The notes beneath the pieces were generated by a model. The model did not search any database, was not told where the DNA came from, and was given only the letters and a program-made list of their open reading frames with translations. Made by a program: the position numbers and the translations under genes. A stretch of DNA of 64,000 nt from positions 26,808 through 90,807 of the forward strand of contig NZ_JAKZKV010000016.1 of assembly GCF_022808675.1 (NCBI RefSeq), given 5' to 3'. The stretch is from Parabacteroides sp. FAFU027. Its GTDB lineage: Bacteria > Bacteroidota > Bacteroidia > Bacteroidales > UBA7332. The first letter of the stretch is position 1; each line of letters starts with the position of its first letter. Of this stretch, positions 8,403 to 18,855 are shown piece after piece.

Positions 8403-9788
8403 ATGAAAAAACGCCTTTCGCTTCAAGCTGCAACACTTACCGCAGGGTTGGTCAGCAGCGCTATTCCAACTCATACCTTCGCGGCAAAGAAACCCGCCCC
8501 CGAGAAACCAAACATTATCTTTATCATAGCCGACGATATGGGCTACGGAGACCTCGCCTGTTACGGTAACAAGGTGGTCAAAACCCCGAATATCGACCAA
8601 CTGGCAAACGATGGAATCCGATTCACCCAGGCTTATGCCGGCTCTGCCATCAGTTCGCCGTCACGCTGCTGCCTCCTGACCGGTAAAAATACCGGACACA
8701 GCCGCATCCGCGATAATTTCTGCAAAGCCGGTGGTATTACCGGGGATAAAAACGGGCAACCTATCCGCCGTATGCACCTGCTGGAAACAGACACTACCCT
8801 TGCATTGATGCTCCGGGGTGCAGGTTATCACTCCATGCTTGTAAATAAATGGCACGTGGACGGATTCAGTACAGAAGCCGGGCCTCTTGACCGTGGATTT
8901 GATGAATTCAAAGGCTGGTTGATCACCAATCTGGACTCCAATTTACCCTATTACTATCCTTCAAAACGCTACCATAACCGCGAGCTTATCGACATTCCGG
9001 AGAATCAAAACGGCGCTCAGGTACGACACAATAACGACATTTCGACTGACGATGCCGTACAGTTTATCAATGAAAATAAACAACGTCCGTTCTTCCTTTA
9101 TCTTGCTTACGACACGCCACACGAACCTTATGTAATTAAGGATAAAGGCATTTACGCAAATACCAACCTGAGTGAGACGGCTAAAACCTATGCGGCACTG
9201 GTCACACATATGGATAGGAATATTGGTCGGGTAGTACAGGCTTTGGAGAAAAACGGCATCCGCAAAAACACGATGATCGTCTTTATTTCGGATAATGGAG
9301 GAGCTGTCATGGCGCCACACAAAGAACTGGCCTGCAATGCCAATCTGCGCGGGCTGAAAGGTAACCTGTATGAAGGGGGGATCCGTGTACCGATGATCGT
9401 AAGTTGGCCAAACCGTTTACCCAAAGGCAGAATCAGTCAGGCGATTACCTATTCGCCGGATCTAATGCCTACGCTTGCTGAAATCACCGCCGCTAAAACG
9501 CCGCAAAATATCGATGGCATAAGTATTTTGCCAACTCTCAAAGGGAAAAACCAGCACTCTGAGAAACGCTTTTTCTACTGGGAGTTTCCCAACCAAACCC
9601 GTGCGGTCCGTTGGGGCAAATGGAAAGCTATCCGCCCGAAATGGAATGCTGAACTGGAGTTGTATGATTTAAGTAAAGATATTTCGGAGAAAAACAATGT
9701 AGCGAAGGAGTACCCCGAAATTGTCAAAACGATTGAACAATACATGGTGTCTGCACGAACTGAATCGGAAAACTGGCCGACAAAATAA
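8403..9788 (+). CDS. Secreted arylsulfatase, serine type
   Basis: The product is an S1-family sulfatase that removes sulfate esters in the periplasm. A signal peptide covers about residues 1-28 (ending THTFAAK). The metal site shows in IIADDMGYGD and in FISDNGG. The formylglycine motif is S84-S-P-S-R88, so the modified residue is a serine and activation needs an anaerobic radical-SAM maturase (anSME), which is not in this window. The substrate cannot be read from the sequence; sulfated glycans are usual in this phylum. The start at 8403 gives the expected signal peptide. Confidence 0.92.
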   Translation: MKKRLSLQAATLTAGLVSSAIPTHTFAAKKPAPEKPNIIFIIADDMGYGDLACYGNKVVKTPNIDQLANDGIRFTQAYAGSAISSPSRCCLLTGKNTGHSRIRDNFCKAGGITGDKNGQPIRRMHLLETDTTLALMLRGAGYHSMLVNKWHVDGFSTEAGPLDRGFDEFKGWLITNLDSNLPYYYPSKRYHNRELIDIPENQNGAQVRHNNDISTDDAVQFINENKQRPFFLYLAYDTPHEPYVIKDKGIYANTNLSETAKTYAALVTHMDRNIGRVVQALEKNGIRKNTMIVFISDNGGAVMAPHKELACNANLRGLKGNLYEGGIRVPMIVSWPNRLPKGRISQAITYSPDLMPTLAEITAAKTPQNIDGISILPTLKGKNQHSEKRFFYWEFPNQTRAVRWGKWKAIRPKWNAELELYDLSKDISEKNNVAKEYPEIVKTIEQYMVSARTESENWPTK

Positions 9789-9798
9789 ATTTGAGGTT

Positions 9799-9836
9799 AA
9801 ACCTCCAGGGTACTGAAAACCTTGGAGGTTTTATTT
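9799..9836 (+). terminator. Rho-independent terminator after the sulfatase
   Basis: AAACCTCCA at 9799-9807 pairs with TGGAGGTTT at 9823-9831, followed by a T-rich stretch. Confidence 0.75.
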
Positions 9837-9879
9837 TAAATCCCTATTTTTGACCATCAAACTGAATAACCTGTTTATC

Positions 9880-11256
9880 ATGGCAAAAAATATAGATTCT
9901 TTCCAACACTACTTCTTCGTGGGAATCGCAGGCACCGGCATGAGTGCCATCGCCCAATACCTGCGTGGCATTGGCAAAAATGTCTCCGGTTCCGACCGTC
10001 TCTTCAACAAGGATAACAAGATGCTCATTCAGGAGCAGTTCGAAAGCATGGGCATTGTGTGCCACTTTCAGGACGCTTCGGGCATTACCCCCGATGTGGA
10101 TGTAGTGGTGGTTTCCACGGCTATCGAAGAGAGCAACGTGGAGTATCAGGCGGCCTTGCAAAAAGGCATCCCCATCATGAAACGCTCGGAGCTGCTGGCT
10201 GCCATTTCGGTATCGAAACGCACCATTGCTGTAGGAGGGACTTCCGGGAAATCCACCACCACCAGCATGATTTTCCACATCCTTCAGGAAAATGGCTATT
10301 CGCCTTCACTCATTACCGGAGCCGGACTTACCGCTTTGCAAAAGAAAGGATTGCCTGGAAATGCCTGGGTTGGCGAAAGCGACTGGCTGGTTATCGAATC
10401 GGATGAATCTGACGGCTCCATTGTCAACTATTTACCAGAAATATCCGTCCTGCTCAACATTGACCGCGACCACAAGGAGTTCGATGAGTTGATTGAGCTA
10501 TTCTCCACTTTTAAGAAGAATACGCACGGCCGCTTTATTGTCAATGCAGACCACCCCGTAGCTGCAAAACTTTCCGAAAAACCGGAATTTGACTTTGGGG
10601 CAAATCAAGGAGTAGGATTCGTTGGAAAGGATTTTCAGCAAAAAGGTTTTGAAATCAGCTTCTCGGTCAATGGCGTGCCGTTCCATATTCCCGTCATTGG
10701 CAAGCACAATATGGAAAATACACTGGCTTCAGTTGCCGTTGCCTCTGCCATTGGCATATCAATAGAAGATTCGACCAAAGCGATGACCAGTTACGAAGGT
10801 ATTTACCGCCGTACCCAATTAGTGGGACTGAAAAACGACATTTGCGTCATCGACGATTTTGCCCACAATCCTGCAGAAGTCGCCGCAGCCATCAGAGCCT
10901 GCCAGCAAGTAGGAAAACGCGTATTTGCCTGGTTCCAGCCGCACGGCTTCGGACCGCTTCGTTTTATGCACGAAGAACTTGGTGAAGAGGTGGCAGCCAC
11001 TTTACGCAGTGAAGATGAATTTATTCTGTCTGACGTTTATTATGCCGGAGGGTCAGTAGATAAAAACATTTCTCCAAAAATAGTTTCCGATGCCATTCAG
11101 GCTAAAAACGCAAAAGCAACCTTTATCCCCGACCGGTCCGAACTTACCGGATACCTGCAAAGCCTTTACCAGCCGGGAGATGTCGTACTGATGATGGGGG
11201 CTCGTGACACCACTTTATCTGACTTTGCTTTGGAAATATTTGAAGCTATAAAATAG
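9880..11256 (+). CDS. Mur ligase family protein, MurC/Mpl-like
   Basis: An ATP-dependent Mur ligase. These enzymes join an amino acid or peptide to UDP-N-acetylmuramic acid or recycle wall peptides. The N-terminal Rossmann motif VGIAGTGMSAIA and SGSDR, the central ATP-binding loop and the C-terminal DDFAHNPAEVAAAI are all present. The ATP loop is G119-G-T-S-G-K-S-T126; MurC and Mpl normally read GTHGKT, so this is a divergent paralogue and may use a different substrate. I cannot say whether it is MurC, Mpl or a third type. I chose ATG 9880; an in-frame TTG at 9850 would add ten unconserved residues. Confidence 0.85.
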   Translation: MAKNIDSFQHYFFVGIAGTGMSAIAQYLRGIGKNVSGSDRLFNKDNKMLIQEQFESMGIVCHFQDASGITPDVDVVVVSTAIEESNVEYQAALQKGIPIMKRSELLAAISVSKRTIAVGGTSGKSTTTSMIFHILQENGYSPSLITGAGLTALQKKGLPGNAWVGESDWLVIESDESDGSIVNYLPEISVLLNIDRDHKEFDELIELFSTFKKNTHGRFIVNADHPVAAKLSEKPEFDFGANQGVGFVGKDFQQKGFEISFSVNGVPFHIPVIGKHNMENTLASVAVASAIGISIEDSTKAMTSYEGIYRRTQLVGLKNDICVIDDFAHNPAEVAAAIRACQQVGKRVFAWFQPHGFGPLRFMHEELGEEVAATLRSEDEFILSDVYYAGGSVDKNISPKIVSDAIQAKNAKATFIPDRSELTGYLQSLYQPGDVVLMMGARDTTLSDFALEIFEAIK

Positions 11257-11288
11257 ACCGCATACAATCATTCTAAATCCTCAGAAAT

Positions 11289-11321
11289 CCTCTTCAAAAA
11301 GCGCTTTGGAGAGGTTTTTTT
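11289..11321 (+). terminator. Rho-independent terminator after the Mur ligase
   Basis: CCTCTTCAAA at 11289-11298 pairs with TTTGGAGAGG at 11305-11314 (one G-T pair), followed by seven T. Confidence 0.82.
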
Positions 11322-11346
11322 ATGCCGATATGTGAGCAAAATTGAC

Positions 11347-11354
11347 TATATTTG
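11347..11354 (+). promoter_or_regulatory. Bacteroidota -7 box for gyrB
   Basis: TATATTTG matches TAnnTTTG and lies 84 bp before the gyrB start and 25 bp after the preceding terminator. No good TTG at the -33 distance is seen. Confidence 0.5.
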
Positions 11355-11435
11355 TTGGCTTTTTGCCTATCAGGCAACTCCGGCATACCACACACCGGAT
11401 ATTCAGCAATAACAAATTGATATTTAGCCATATAA

Positions 11436-13406
<1,971 letters not shown>

Positions 13407-13429
13407 AATCATTCTACATAAATGTCAAA

Positions 13430-13462
13430 AAGCCAGTTTCGGAATCGAAACTGGCTTTTTTG
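13430..13462 (+). terminator. Rho-independent terminator after gyrB
   Basis: AGCCAGTTTC at 13431-13440 pairs with GAAACTGGCT at 13447-13456, followed by a T-run. Confidence 0.88.
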
Positions 13463-13535
13463 CTTTCTCGAGATTACAAAATATGCTGCCCAACATGTAT
13501 TTAACTTTTATTTACGGAAATATTTCCTGATTATT

Positions 13536-13567
13536 TTTGCAAAGCCTTAGAAATCATTCTATTTTTG
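13536..13567 (+). promoter_or_regulatory. Full Bacteroidota promoter for the NADH dehydrogenase gene
   Basis: TTTG at 13536-13539, a 20-bp spacer and TATTTTTG at 13560-13567 match the TTTG / TAnnTTTG consensus exactly. The transcript would carry a leader of about 225 nt before the ATG at 13800. That leader holds a hairpin (TCCGGATTTTCG 13656-13667 with CGAAAACCGGA 13672-13682) followed by T-rich sequence, a possible attenuator. Confidence 0.7.
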
Positions 13568-13799
13568 CATCGGTTTTCGATGGGTAGTTATCAATTGACC
13601 ACTTTCATGTGTTTGATTCCCCCATTACACAAACAACAACATCACTTTATTGGACTCCGGATTTTCGAGCGCGAAAACCGGAATGATTTTTGATTATCAC
13701 ATTCTAACATAAGGGCTGGATTTGGCAAAAGTATCCGCCCATGAAATTGAAAATTTACGCACATCTAACATCACTTACTAACTTTATTTATTTCGAATT

Positions 13800-15095
13800 A
13801 TGAATCCAAACATCCCTGAGGTAGAGAGCAAGCGCATTGTCGTCGTTGGTGGAGGATTCGCGGGACTGACACTCTGTCGCGACCTTGTAAAATCAGATTA
13901 TCAGATAGTTCTGTTGGACAAACACAACTATCACATGTTTCAACCATTGTTTTACCAGGTAGCGACAGCCGGTCTGGAGCCCAGTGCTATTTCTTTCCCT
14001 TACCGCAAAGTTTTCCAGAATAAGAAAAACGTTCACATCCGCAAAACGGAAGTGTTGAGCGTTGACACAGATAAAAAAATCGTTCATACAACTATCGGTG
14101 AGATTAGATACGATTACCTCGTTATCGGAACAGGCGCTACTACTAATTTCTTCGGCAACAAGCAACTGGAAGAAATCACTCATCCGATGAAGTCTGTTGC
14201 ACAAGCGCTGGGTTTGAGAAACAGTATCCTGCAAACATTCGAAAACATTCTAATCAGCGAGTGCGAAGAAGAGCAAGAGGGAATGATGAACTTCGTGGTT
14301 GTAGGTGGTGGTCCTACCGGAGTGGAAACTGCCGGAGCAATCGCCGAAATGAAGAAATATATCCTTCCGAAAGACTATCCGGAAATTGACTTCAACCGCA
14401 TGAACATCTATCTGGTGGAAGCGGCTCCACGCCTGCTGAACGGTATGTCAGACAAATCGGCACGCAAAGCTTACGAATACCTGATGAAAATGGGTGTAAA
14501 AGTTTGGTTGAATGCAGCGGTATCAGAATACGATGGAAAAGTGGTTTCTCTGAGCAATGGAGCCCGCATGAAAACCGACACCATCATTTGGGCAGCCGGT
14601 GTGCGCGGTAACTTCGTTGAAGGTATCAACACTGATGTTATGGCACGCGGCCAGCGCATGAAGGTCGATGGATTCAATAAAGTAGAAGGATATGATGACG
14701 TTTATGCAATCGGTGATATCGCATTGCAACAAAACGACCCTAAATTCCCGAACGGTCACCCTCAGGTAGCACAGGTAGCCATCCAGTCGGCTGTAAACCT
14801 GGCTAAAAACTTCAAACATATTGCAAAAGGTGAAACGCAAAAACAATTCATCTACAATGACCTGGGAAGCATGGCAACCGTAGGACGCAACCGTGCGGTT
14901 GTTGACCTTCCGGCCTTCCACTTTGGCGGATTCTTTGCCTGGATGGTATGGATGTTCATCCACCTTCGTTCAATCCTGGGAACCAAAAATAAGGTTCAGA
15001 CCTTTGTGAACTGGATCTGGAGTTACTTTACTTACGACCAGTCTCTGCGTCTGATTATCAAAGCGACCCAGAAGCCTAAAAAGCAATTAAAATAA
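13800..15095 (+). CDS. ndh: Type II NADH dehydrogenase
   Basis: A 431-residue flavoprotein that oxidises NADH and reduces quinone without pumping protons. The FAD site is VVVGGGFAGLTLCRDL and the NADH site is VVVGGGPTGVETAGAIAEM. The family motif AIGDIALQ near the C-terminus binds the flavin. The C-terminal region (FGGFFAWMVWMFIHL and onward) is the amphipathic membrane anchor. It is typical in length. It has its own promoter and terminator. Ferredoxin-type or other pyridine-disulfide oxidoreductases are unlikely given the anchor. Confidence 0.9.
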   Translation: MNPNIPEVESKRIVVVGGGFAGLTLCRDLVKSDYQIVLLDKHNYHMFQPLFYQVATAGLEPSAISFPYRKVFQNKKNVHIRKTEVLSVDTDKKIVHTTIGEIRYDYLVIGTGATTNFFGNKQLEEITHPMKSVAQALGLRNSILQTFENILISECEEEQEGMMNFVVVGGGPTGVETAGAIAEMKKYILPKDYPEIDFNRMNIYLVEAAPRLLNGMSDKSARKAYEYLMKMGVKVWLNAAVSEYDGKVVSLSNGARMKTDTIIWAAGVRGNFVEGINTDVMARGQRMKVDGFNKVEGYDDVYAIGDIALQQNDPKFPNGHPQVAQVAIQSAVNLAKNFKHIAKGETQKQFIYNDLGSMATVGRNRAVVDLPAFHFGGFFAWMVWMFIHLRSILGTKNKVQTFVNWIWSYFTYDQSLRLIIKATQKPKKQLK

Positions 15096-15109
15096 TCATC
15101 GACTATACC

Positions 15110-15146
15110 ATCCCACTGTTCATCCGGACAGTGGGATTTTTATTTT
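15110..15146 (+). terminator. Rho-independent terminator after ndh
   Basis: ATCCCACTGT at 15110-15119 pairs perfectly with ACAGTGGGAT at 15128-15137, followed by TTTTATTTT. Confidence 0.9.
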
Positions 15147-15147
15147 C

Positions 15148-15190
15148 CTACATTTTTGTATTATAAAGACTCAAATCCAACAATTTTGTA
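15148..15190. promoter_or_regulatory. Two candidate activator sites, 30 bp apart
   Basis: The words TACATTTTTGTA (15149-15160) and AACAATTTTGTA (15179-15190) are near-palindromes of the form ACA-N4/5-TGT, repeated at exactly 30 bp. They lie 55-100 bp upstream of the -24/-12 promoter, where an enhancer-binding protein would act. They do not match the NifA consensus TGT-N10-ACA. Confidence 0.35.
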
Positions 15191-15245
15191 GGTTACTCCC
15201 GCCCTCCATATCCCCTATCCACCTAATTACCAACCAATAATTAAA

Positions 15246-15261
15246 TGGCATAATAATTGCA
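15246..15261 (+). promoter_or_regulatory. Sigma-54 (-24/-12) promoter
   Basis: TGGCATAATAATTGCA fits TGGCAC-N5-TTGCA with the -24 GG and -12 GC at the exact spacing; the sixth base is T instead of C. It lies 33 bp before the first of two nitrogenase-associated genes. Transcription would start near 15272. Confidence 0.72.
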
Positions 15262-15293
15262 TCTGCTTGACAAACTAAAAACAGAGAAGCAAT

Positions 15294-15503
15294 ATGAGTA
15301 CATCAGAAATTATCGAATTGGAAAAGGCCGTCAATAAAGCAAAATTCAAATTAACCCAGGAAGCTGGAGCTCTGCACGACCTGATTGAAGACAGATTGAT
15401 GAGTGATTTTAATGAAATCCCGGTATTCGCAGAAGCTGCCTATAAAGCCGCTTGCGAATGGTCAGCTCTTAAAGAAAAACTGAGTTCTGCAAAATCCGTA
15501 TAG
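15294..15503 (+). CDS. Rop-like small protein of nitrogen-fixation loci (CCE_0567 type)
   Basis: A 69-residue all-helical protein. The pattern of two long helices with LHDL(I/A)E and a central P-x-(V/A)-A-x-x-A-Y matches the Rop-like family found beside nif genes in cyanobacteria, proteobacteria and other diazotrophs. Some family members bind metal; the biochemical role is not settled. It lies one base upstream of a nitrogenase-associated ArsC-like gene, so the two are translated together. The sigma-54 promoter 33 bp upstream supports nitrogen control. No nif structural gene is in the window. Confidence 0.75.
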   Translation: MSTSEIIELEKAVNKAKFKLTQEAGALHDLIEDRLMSDFNEIPVFAEAAYKAACEWSALKEKLSSAKSV

Positions 15504-15504
15504 T

Positions 15505-15909
15505 ATGGAAGTGACATTCTTTGAAAAGCCGGGCTGTATCAATAACACCCGTCAGAAAAATATAATAGCAGAGGCAGGGCATGTGGTAAATGCCCTCTCT
15601 CTGCTAGCCTATCATTGGGATAAAGAGGATTTGAGAAGCTATTTCTCAGGACTTGAAGTCAGGGACTGGTTTAATCCGACTGCCCCGAGAATCAAGAACG
15701 GGGAGGTTAATCCGGGTGCAATCGATTCCGAAACAGCATTATCAGAAATGATAAAAGACCCGTTATTGATTCGCCGTCCTTTGCTTGAAGTCAATGGCAC
15801 TAAAGCCTGCGGATTTCAAAACAAACTGGTCGAGCTGCTCTTGGAAGGCAAAGATGTCAGTTATTTACAAACATGCCCTAACGCTTCAACCACTAAAGGA
15901 TGCAACTAA
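15505..15909 (+). CDS. Nitrogenase-associated ArsC/Spx-like protein
   Basis: A 134-residue thioredoxin-fold protein of the ArsC/Spx superfamily. The start VTFFEKPGCINNTRQK, the middle DWFNPTAPRIKNGEVNPGAID and DPLLIRRPLLEV are the hallmarks of the nitrogenase-associated (NifO-like) branch. A single Cys is at the position of the ArsC active-site Cys (PGC). The role is poorly known. It is linked to nif gene function by co-occurrence. It shares a promoter with the Rop-like gene. Its stop is three bases from the end of the convergent DUF4197 gene. Confidence 0.82.
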   Translation: MEVTFFEKPGCINNTRQKNIIAEAGHVVNALSLLAYHWDKEDLRSYFSGLEVRDWFNPTAPRIKNGEVNPGAIDSETALSEMIKDPLLIRRPLLEVNGTKACGFQNKLVELLLEGKDVSYLQTCPNASTTKGCN

Positions 15910-15912
15910 TCC

Positions 15913-16680
15913 TTATTTCTTAGCATCCAGTTGCCCGAATACTTTTTTAAGAATAGTATTCACTCGGGCAGAGGGATTTTCACGGATTTTCTTCTCTTCT
16001 GAAGCCAGACTAAGGAACATTCCATTCAACGTTTTATCTGTAACATACCGGGTCAGATTGGCACTAACCGGCTTCATATTCGAAGCTTTCCCCACGAGGG
16101 AATTAGCAACGGTATTATACGCATTGGCCAGAGCCTTCCAGGAATCAGTTGTTGAAATATTCCCTACCAGTTTCTTATCCAGAGAGGTCGCTATTTTAGG
16201 TTCAAAAGCACTGCTCAGTTGTGAGTAGGTATTATTCCTCAAATAGCTGGTAGCGGCATTATTTGCTCCGAAAAGAATATTGGTAGCGTCTTTAATAGTC
16301 ATATTTCTGATGGCGCTGACAAATATCGGCTTGGCTTCAACAGCTGCATCCTCTGCAGCTCTGTTCAGACGAAGGACAACATCATTGACCAGCTTCTCTC
16401 CTCCTGGCACAAGCTTAATATTTTTGATAATCGGCTGCGCCTCTTCTGGTAATAATATTTTTAAGGCCTGATTGGCAAAAAAGCCATCTGTCTTGCTCAG
16501 ATTCATTACCGAATTGGTTGTCCCGACCAATAACGCTTCTTTGAGTCCGGTCGCATTATCAACACCTATAGAGGTAGATACCCCTTGTTGTGTCATTACC
16601 TGACTAGCTACCTGCTGCAATTCAGTGCAGGAAGTTGATAATATCACAATCGCCGACAAACTAATTATCATTCTTCTCAT
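15913..16680 (-). CDS. DUF4197 lipoprotein
   Basis: A 255-residue protein with a lipoprotein signal peptide (lipobox LSTSC at about residue 18). The mature part matches DUF4197: ALLVGTTNSVMNLSKTDGFFAN, IKILLPEEA-type segment, and the repeated pattern AVRNMT(I)KDA near residue 125. The function is unknown; it probably sits on the inner face of the outer membrane. It ends back to back with the nitrogenase-associated gene and lies 16 bp downstream of the peptidase gene on the same strand, so both may share a transcript. Confidence 0.85.
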   Translation of the reverse strand: MRRMIISLSAIVILSTSCTELQQVASQVMTQQGVSTSIGVDNATGLKEALLVGTTNSVMNLSKTDGFFANQALKILLPEEAQPIIKNIKLVPGGEKLVNDVVLRLNRAAEDAAVEAKPIFVSAIRNMTIKDATNILFGANNAATSYLRNNTYSQLSSAFEPKIATSLDKKLVGNISTTDSWKALANAYNTVANSLVGKASNMKPVSANLTRYVTDKTLNGMFLSLASEEKKIRENPSARVNTILKKVFGQLDAKK

Positions 16681-16696
16681 AAATACAATATTTTCG

Positions 16697-18805
16697 TTAT
16701 TTCAATCCTCTGTTTTTCAATAAAGCATCCGGATTTGGCTCTGCTCCCCGAAATTGGATGTAGAGCTTCATCGGCTCGTCACTTCCCCCTTTTTCCAGAA
16801 TATTCTGGCGGTAACGGGTGGCAATCTCCTGGTTGAAAATATTCCCGCTCTGCTCAAAGGCTTCAAACGCATCGGCATCAAGCACTTCCGCCCACAAATA
16901 GCTGTAATAACCAGCCGAATAGCCTCCATCATCAAAGATATGTTTGAAATAGGTGGTGCGGTAACGGGGTATTATTTCGTTGATTAAACCGATTTTATTC
17001 ATCGCATCGGTTTCAAATTTACGAACATCTGTCGAATCGGTAATCGTTGCCAAATGCCAGTCCATATCAAGAATTGCAGCAGCTACTAATTCTGTAGTAT
17101 TGAATCCCTGATTAAATTTCGAAGCGTTTCTCAGCTTTTGGATAAGTGAATCGGGAATCAGTTCACCCGTTTTATAATGGCGGGCATACATCTTCAGCAC
17201 TTCCGGAGCAGTGGCCCAATGTTCCATCAACTGGGAAGGCAACTCCACAAAGTCACGGGCAACTCCCGTTCCTGAGACTTTCGGATAGGAACAGCGTGTG
17301 AGCATTCCGTGCATAGCATGACCGAATTCGTGGAACAGGGTTTCGACCTCATCCAGCGTCAATAATGAAGGAGCATCAGCAGTCGGTTTGGTAAAATTGC
17401 CGACGTTTACAATAACCGGACGGATCTCTTTGCCATTCTGCACATATTGATCTCTGATATTATTCATCCAGGCCCCAACACGTTTACCCGGACGGGGGAA
17501 ATAGTCGGTGTATAAAACGCCCAGATGAGAGCCATCGACGTCCTTCACCTCGAATGCACGAACATCCGGATGATAAACCGGCGCATTTTTTATTTCATGA
17601 AATGAAATTCCATACAGTTTATGCGTTACCTGAAACACCCCGTCAAGGACATTTTCAAGCTTAAAATAAGGCTTGAGTTGTTCTTCATCAAAGGCATAAC
17701 GGGCTTTGCGCACCTTTTCGGCATAGTACCACCAGTCCCACGATTGAAGGTTGTAATTATTCCTTTCGGCATTGGAAAGCATTTGCATATCGGATAACTC
17801 TTCCTTTGCGCGCTGCAATGCCGGTGTCCAAATGCTATTGAGCAGGTTCATGACTCGTTCGGGGGTCTTTGCCATTTGAATATCCAGAGCGTAATCAGCA
17901 TAGGTTTTAAAGCCTAAAAGTTGGGAACGCTCCTGTCTAAGCTTGATGATTTTGGCACAAATCGCTTTATTGTCAAAGTTGTTGTTATTATCTCCCCGGT
18001 TGATATATCCTTTGTACAGCTTCTCGCGCAACTCCCGCTTATCGGAATATTGAAGGAACGGTAACATGCTTGGCTTCTGGACAGTGAATACCCATTTGCC
18101 TTCCAGTTTGCGTTGTTTCGCCTCTTCGGCGGCAGCAGTACGAACCGATTGGGGTAATCCTGCTAAGTCAGCCTCCTTATCAATAACCAGTACAAAATTA
18201 TTGGTCTCTTTCAACAGGTTGTCACCAAACTTCAAAGAGAGCATAGCCAACTCTTTATTGAGAGCTCTCATCCGTTCTTTCTGCTCAGGATTTAGTAAGG
18301 CTCCGGCACGAACAAACTCTTTGTAATACTCGTCAAGCACACGTTTTTGCTCAGTGGTTAATCTCTCCTGCTCCTTATGATCATTTACATATTTGATACG
18401 CTGGAAAAGTTTATCATTCAGCAAAATGTTATCCTGATGCTCGGTCATCATTGGAGTGACCATTTCGGCTATTTTTTGCATCTGGTCATTAGTTTCAGCT
18501 TCCGTCAAATTGAAAAAGACGTGCGAAACTTTCTTCAGATTTTCTCCGCTAAATTCCAGTGCTTCGATTGTATTCTTAAAGGTCGCAGGCTCGGTATTCT
18601 GCGCAATTTGCTCAATCTCTTTTGCCTGAACCCGGATTCCCTCCTGAAAAGCGGGCAAATAGTGGCTATTTTTAATCTTATCAAAAGGAGGTACACCAAA
18701 CGGCGTTTTATACTCTTCGAAAAACGGATTATGCTTCATTCCAGTCTGAGTTTTACAAGATGTAATTATTAAAGCGGCTGATAACAGATAGATTAGATTC
18801 TTCAT
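16697..18805 (-). CDS. dcp: M3-family metallopeptidase (peptidyl-dipeptidase Dcp-like), lipoprotein
   Basis: A 702-residue zinc peptidase that trims short peptides. The metal site H492-E-F-G-H496 lies in TLFHEFGHAMHGML. The C-terminal region (YYSYLWAEVLDADAFEAFE) is typical of the Dcp/OpdA branch. An N-terminal lipobox (ALIITSCKTQ, Cys at residue 17) predicts lipid anchoring and export, as is common in Bacteroidota. The choice between Dcp and oligopeptidase A rests on the export signal and is not certain. It lies 50 bp after the EEP-family gene, in the same direction. Confidence 0.87.
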   Translation of the reverse strand: MKNLIYLLSAALIITSCKTQTGMKHNPFFEEYKTPFGVPPFDKIKNSHYLPAFQEGIRVQAKEIEQIAQNTEPATFKNTIEALEFSGENLKKVSHVFFNLTEAETNDQMQKIAEMVTPMMTEHQDNILLNDKLFQRIKYVNDHKEQERLTTEQKRVLDEYYKEFVRAGALLNPEQKERMRALNKELAMLSLKFGDNLLKETNNFVLVIDKEADLAGLPQSVRTAAAEEAKQRKLEGKWVFTVQKPSMLPFLQYSDKRELREKLYKGYINRGDNNNNFDNKAICAKIIKLRQERSQLLGFKTYADYALDIQMAKTPERVMNLLNSIWTPALQRAKEELSDMQMLSNAERNNYNLQSWDWWYYAEKVRKARYAFDEEQLKPYFKLENVLDGVFQVTHKLYGISFHEIKNAPVYHPDVRAFEVKDVDGSHLGVLYTDYFPRPGKRVGAWMNNIRDQYVQNGKEIRPVIVNVGNFTKPTADAPSLLTLDEVETLFHEFGHAMHGMLTRCSYPKVSGTGVARDFVELPSQLMEHWATAPEVLKMYARHYKTGELIPDSLIQKLRNASKFNQGFNTTELVAAAILDMDWHLATITDSTDVRKFETDAMNKIGLINEIIPRYRTTYFKHIFDDGGYSAGYYSYLWAEVLDADAFEAFEQSGNIFNQEIATRYRQNILEKGGSDEPMKLYIQFRGAEPNPDALLKNRGLK

Positions 18806-18855
18806 TGTCTTAATGCTTTATGTGTTTCTGGTATTGATTCTATATTTTCAAATCA

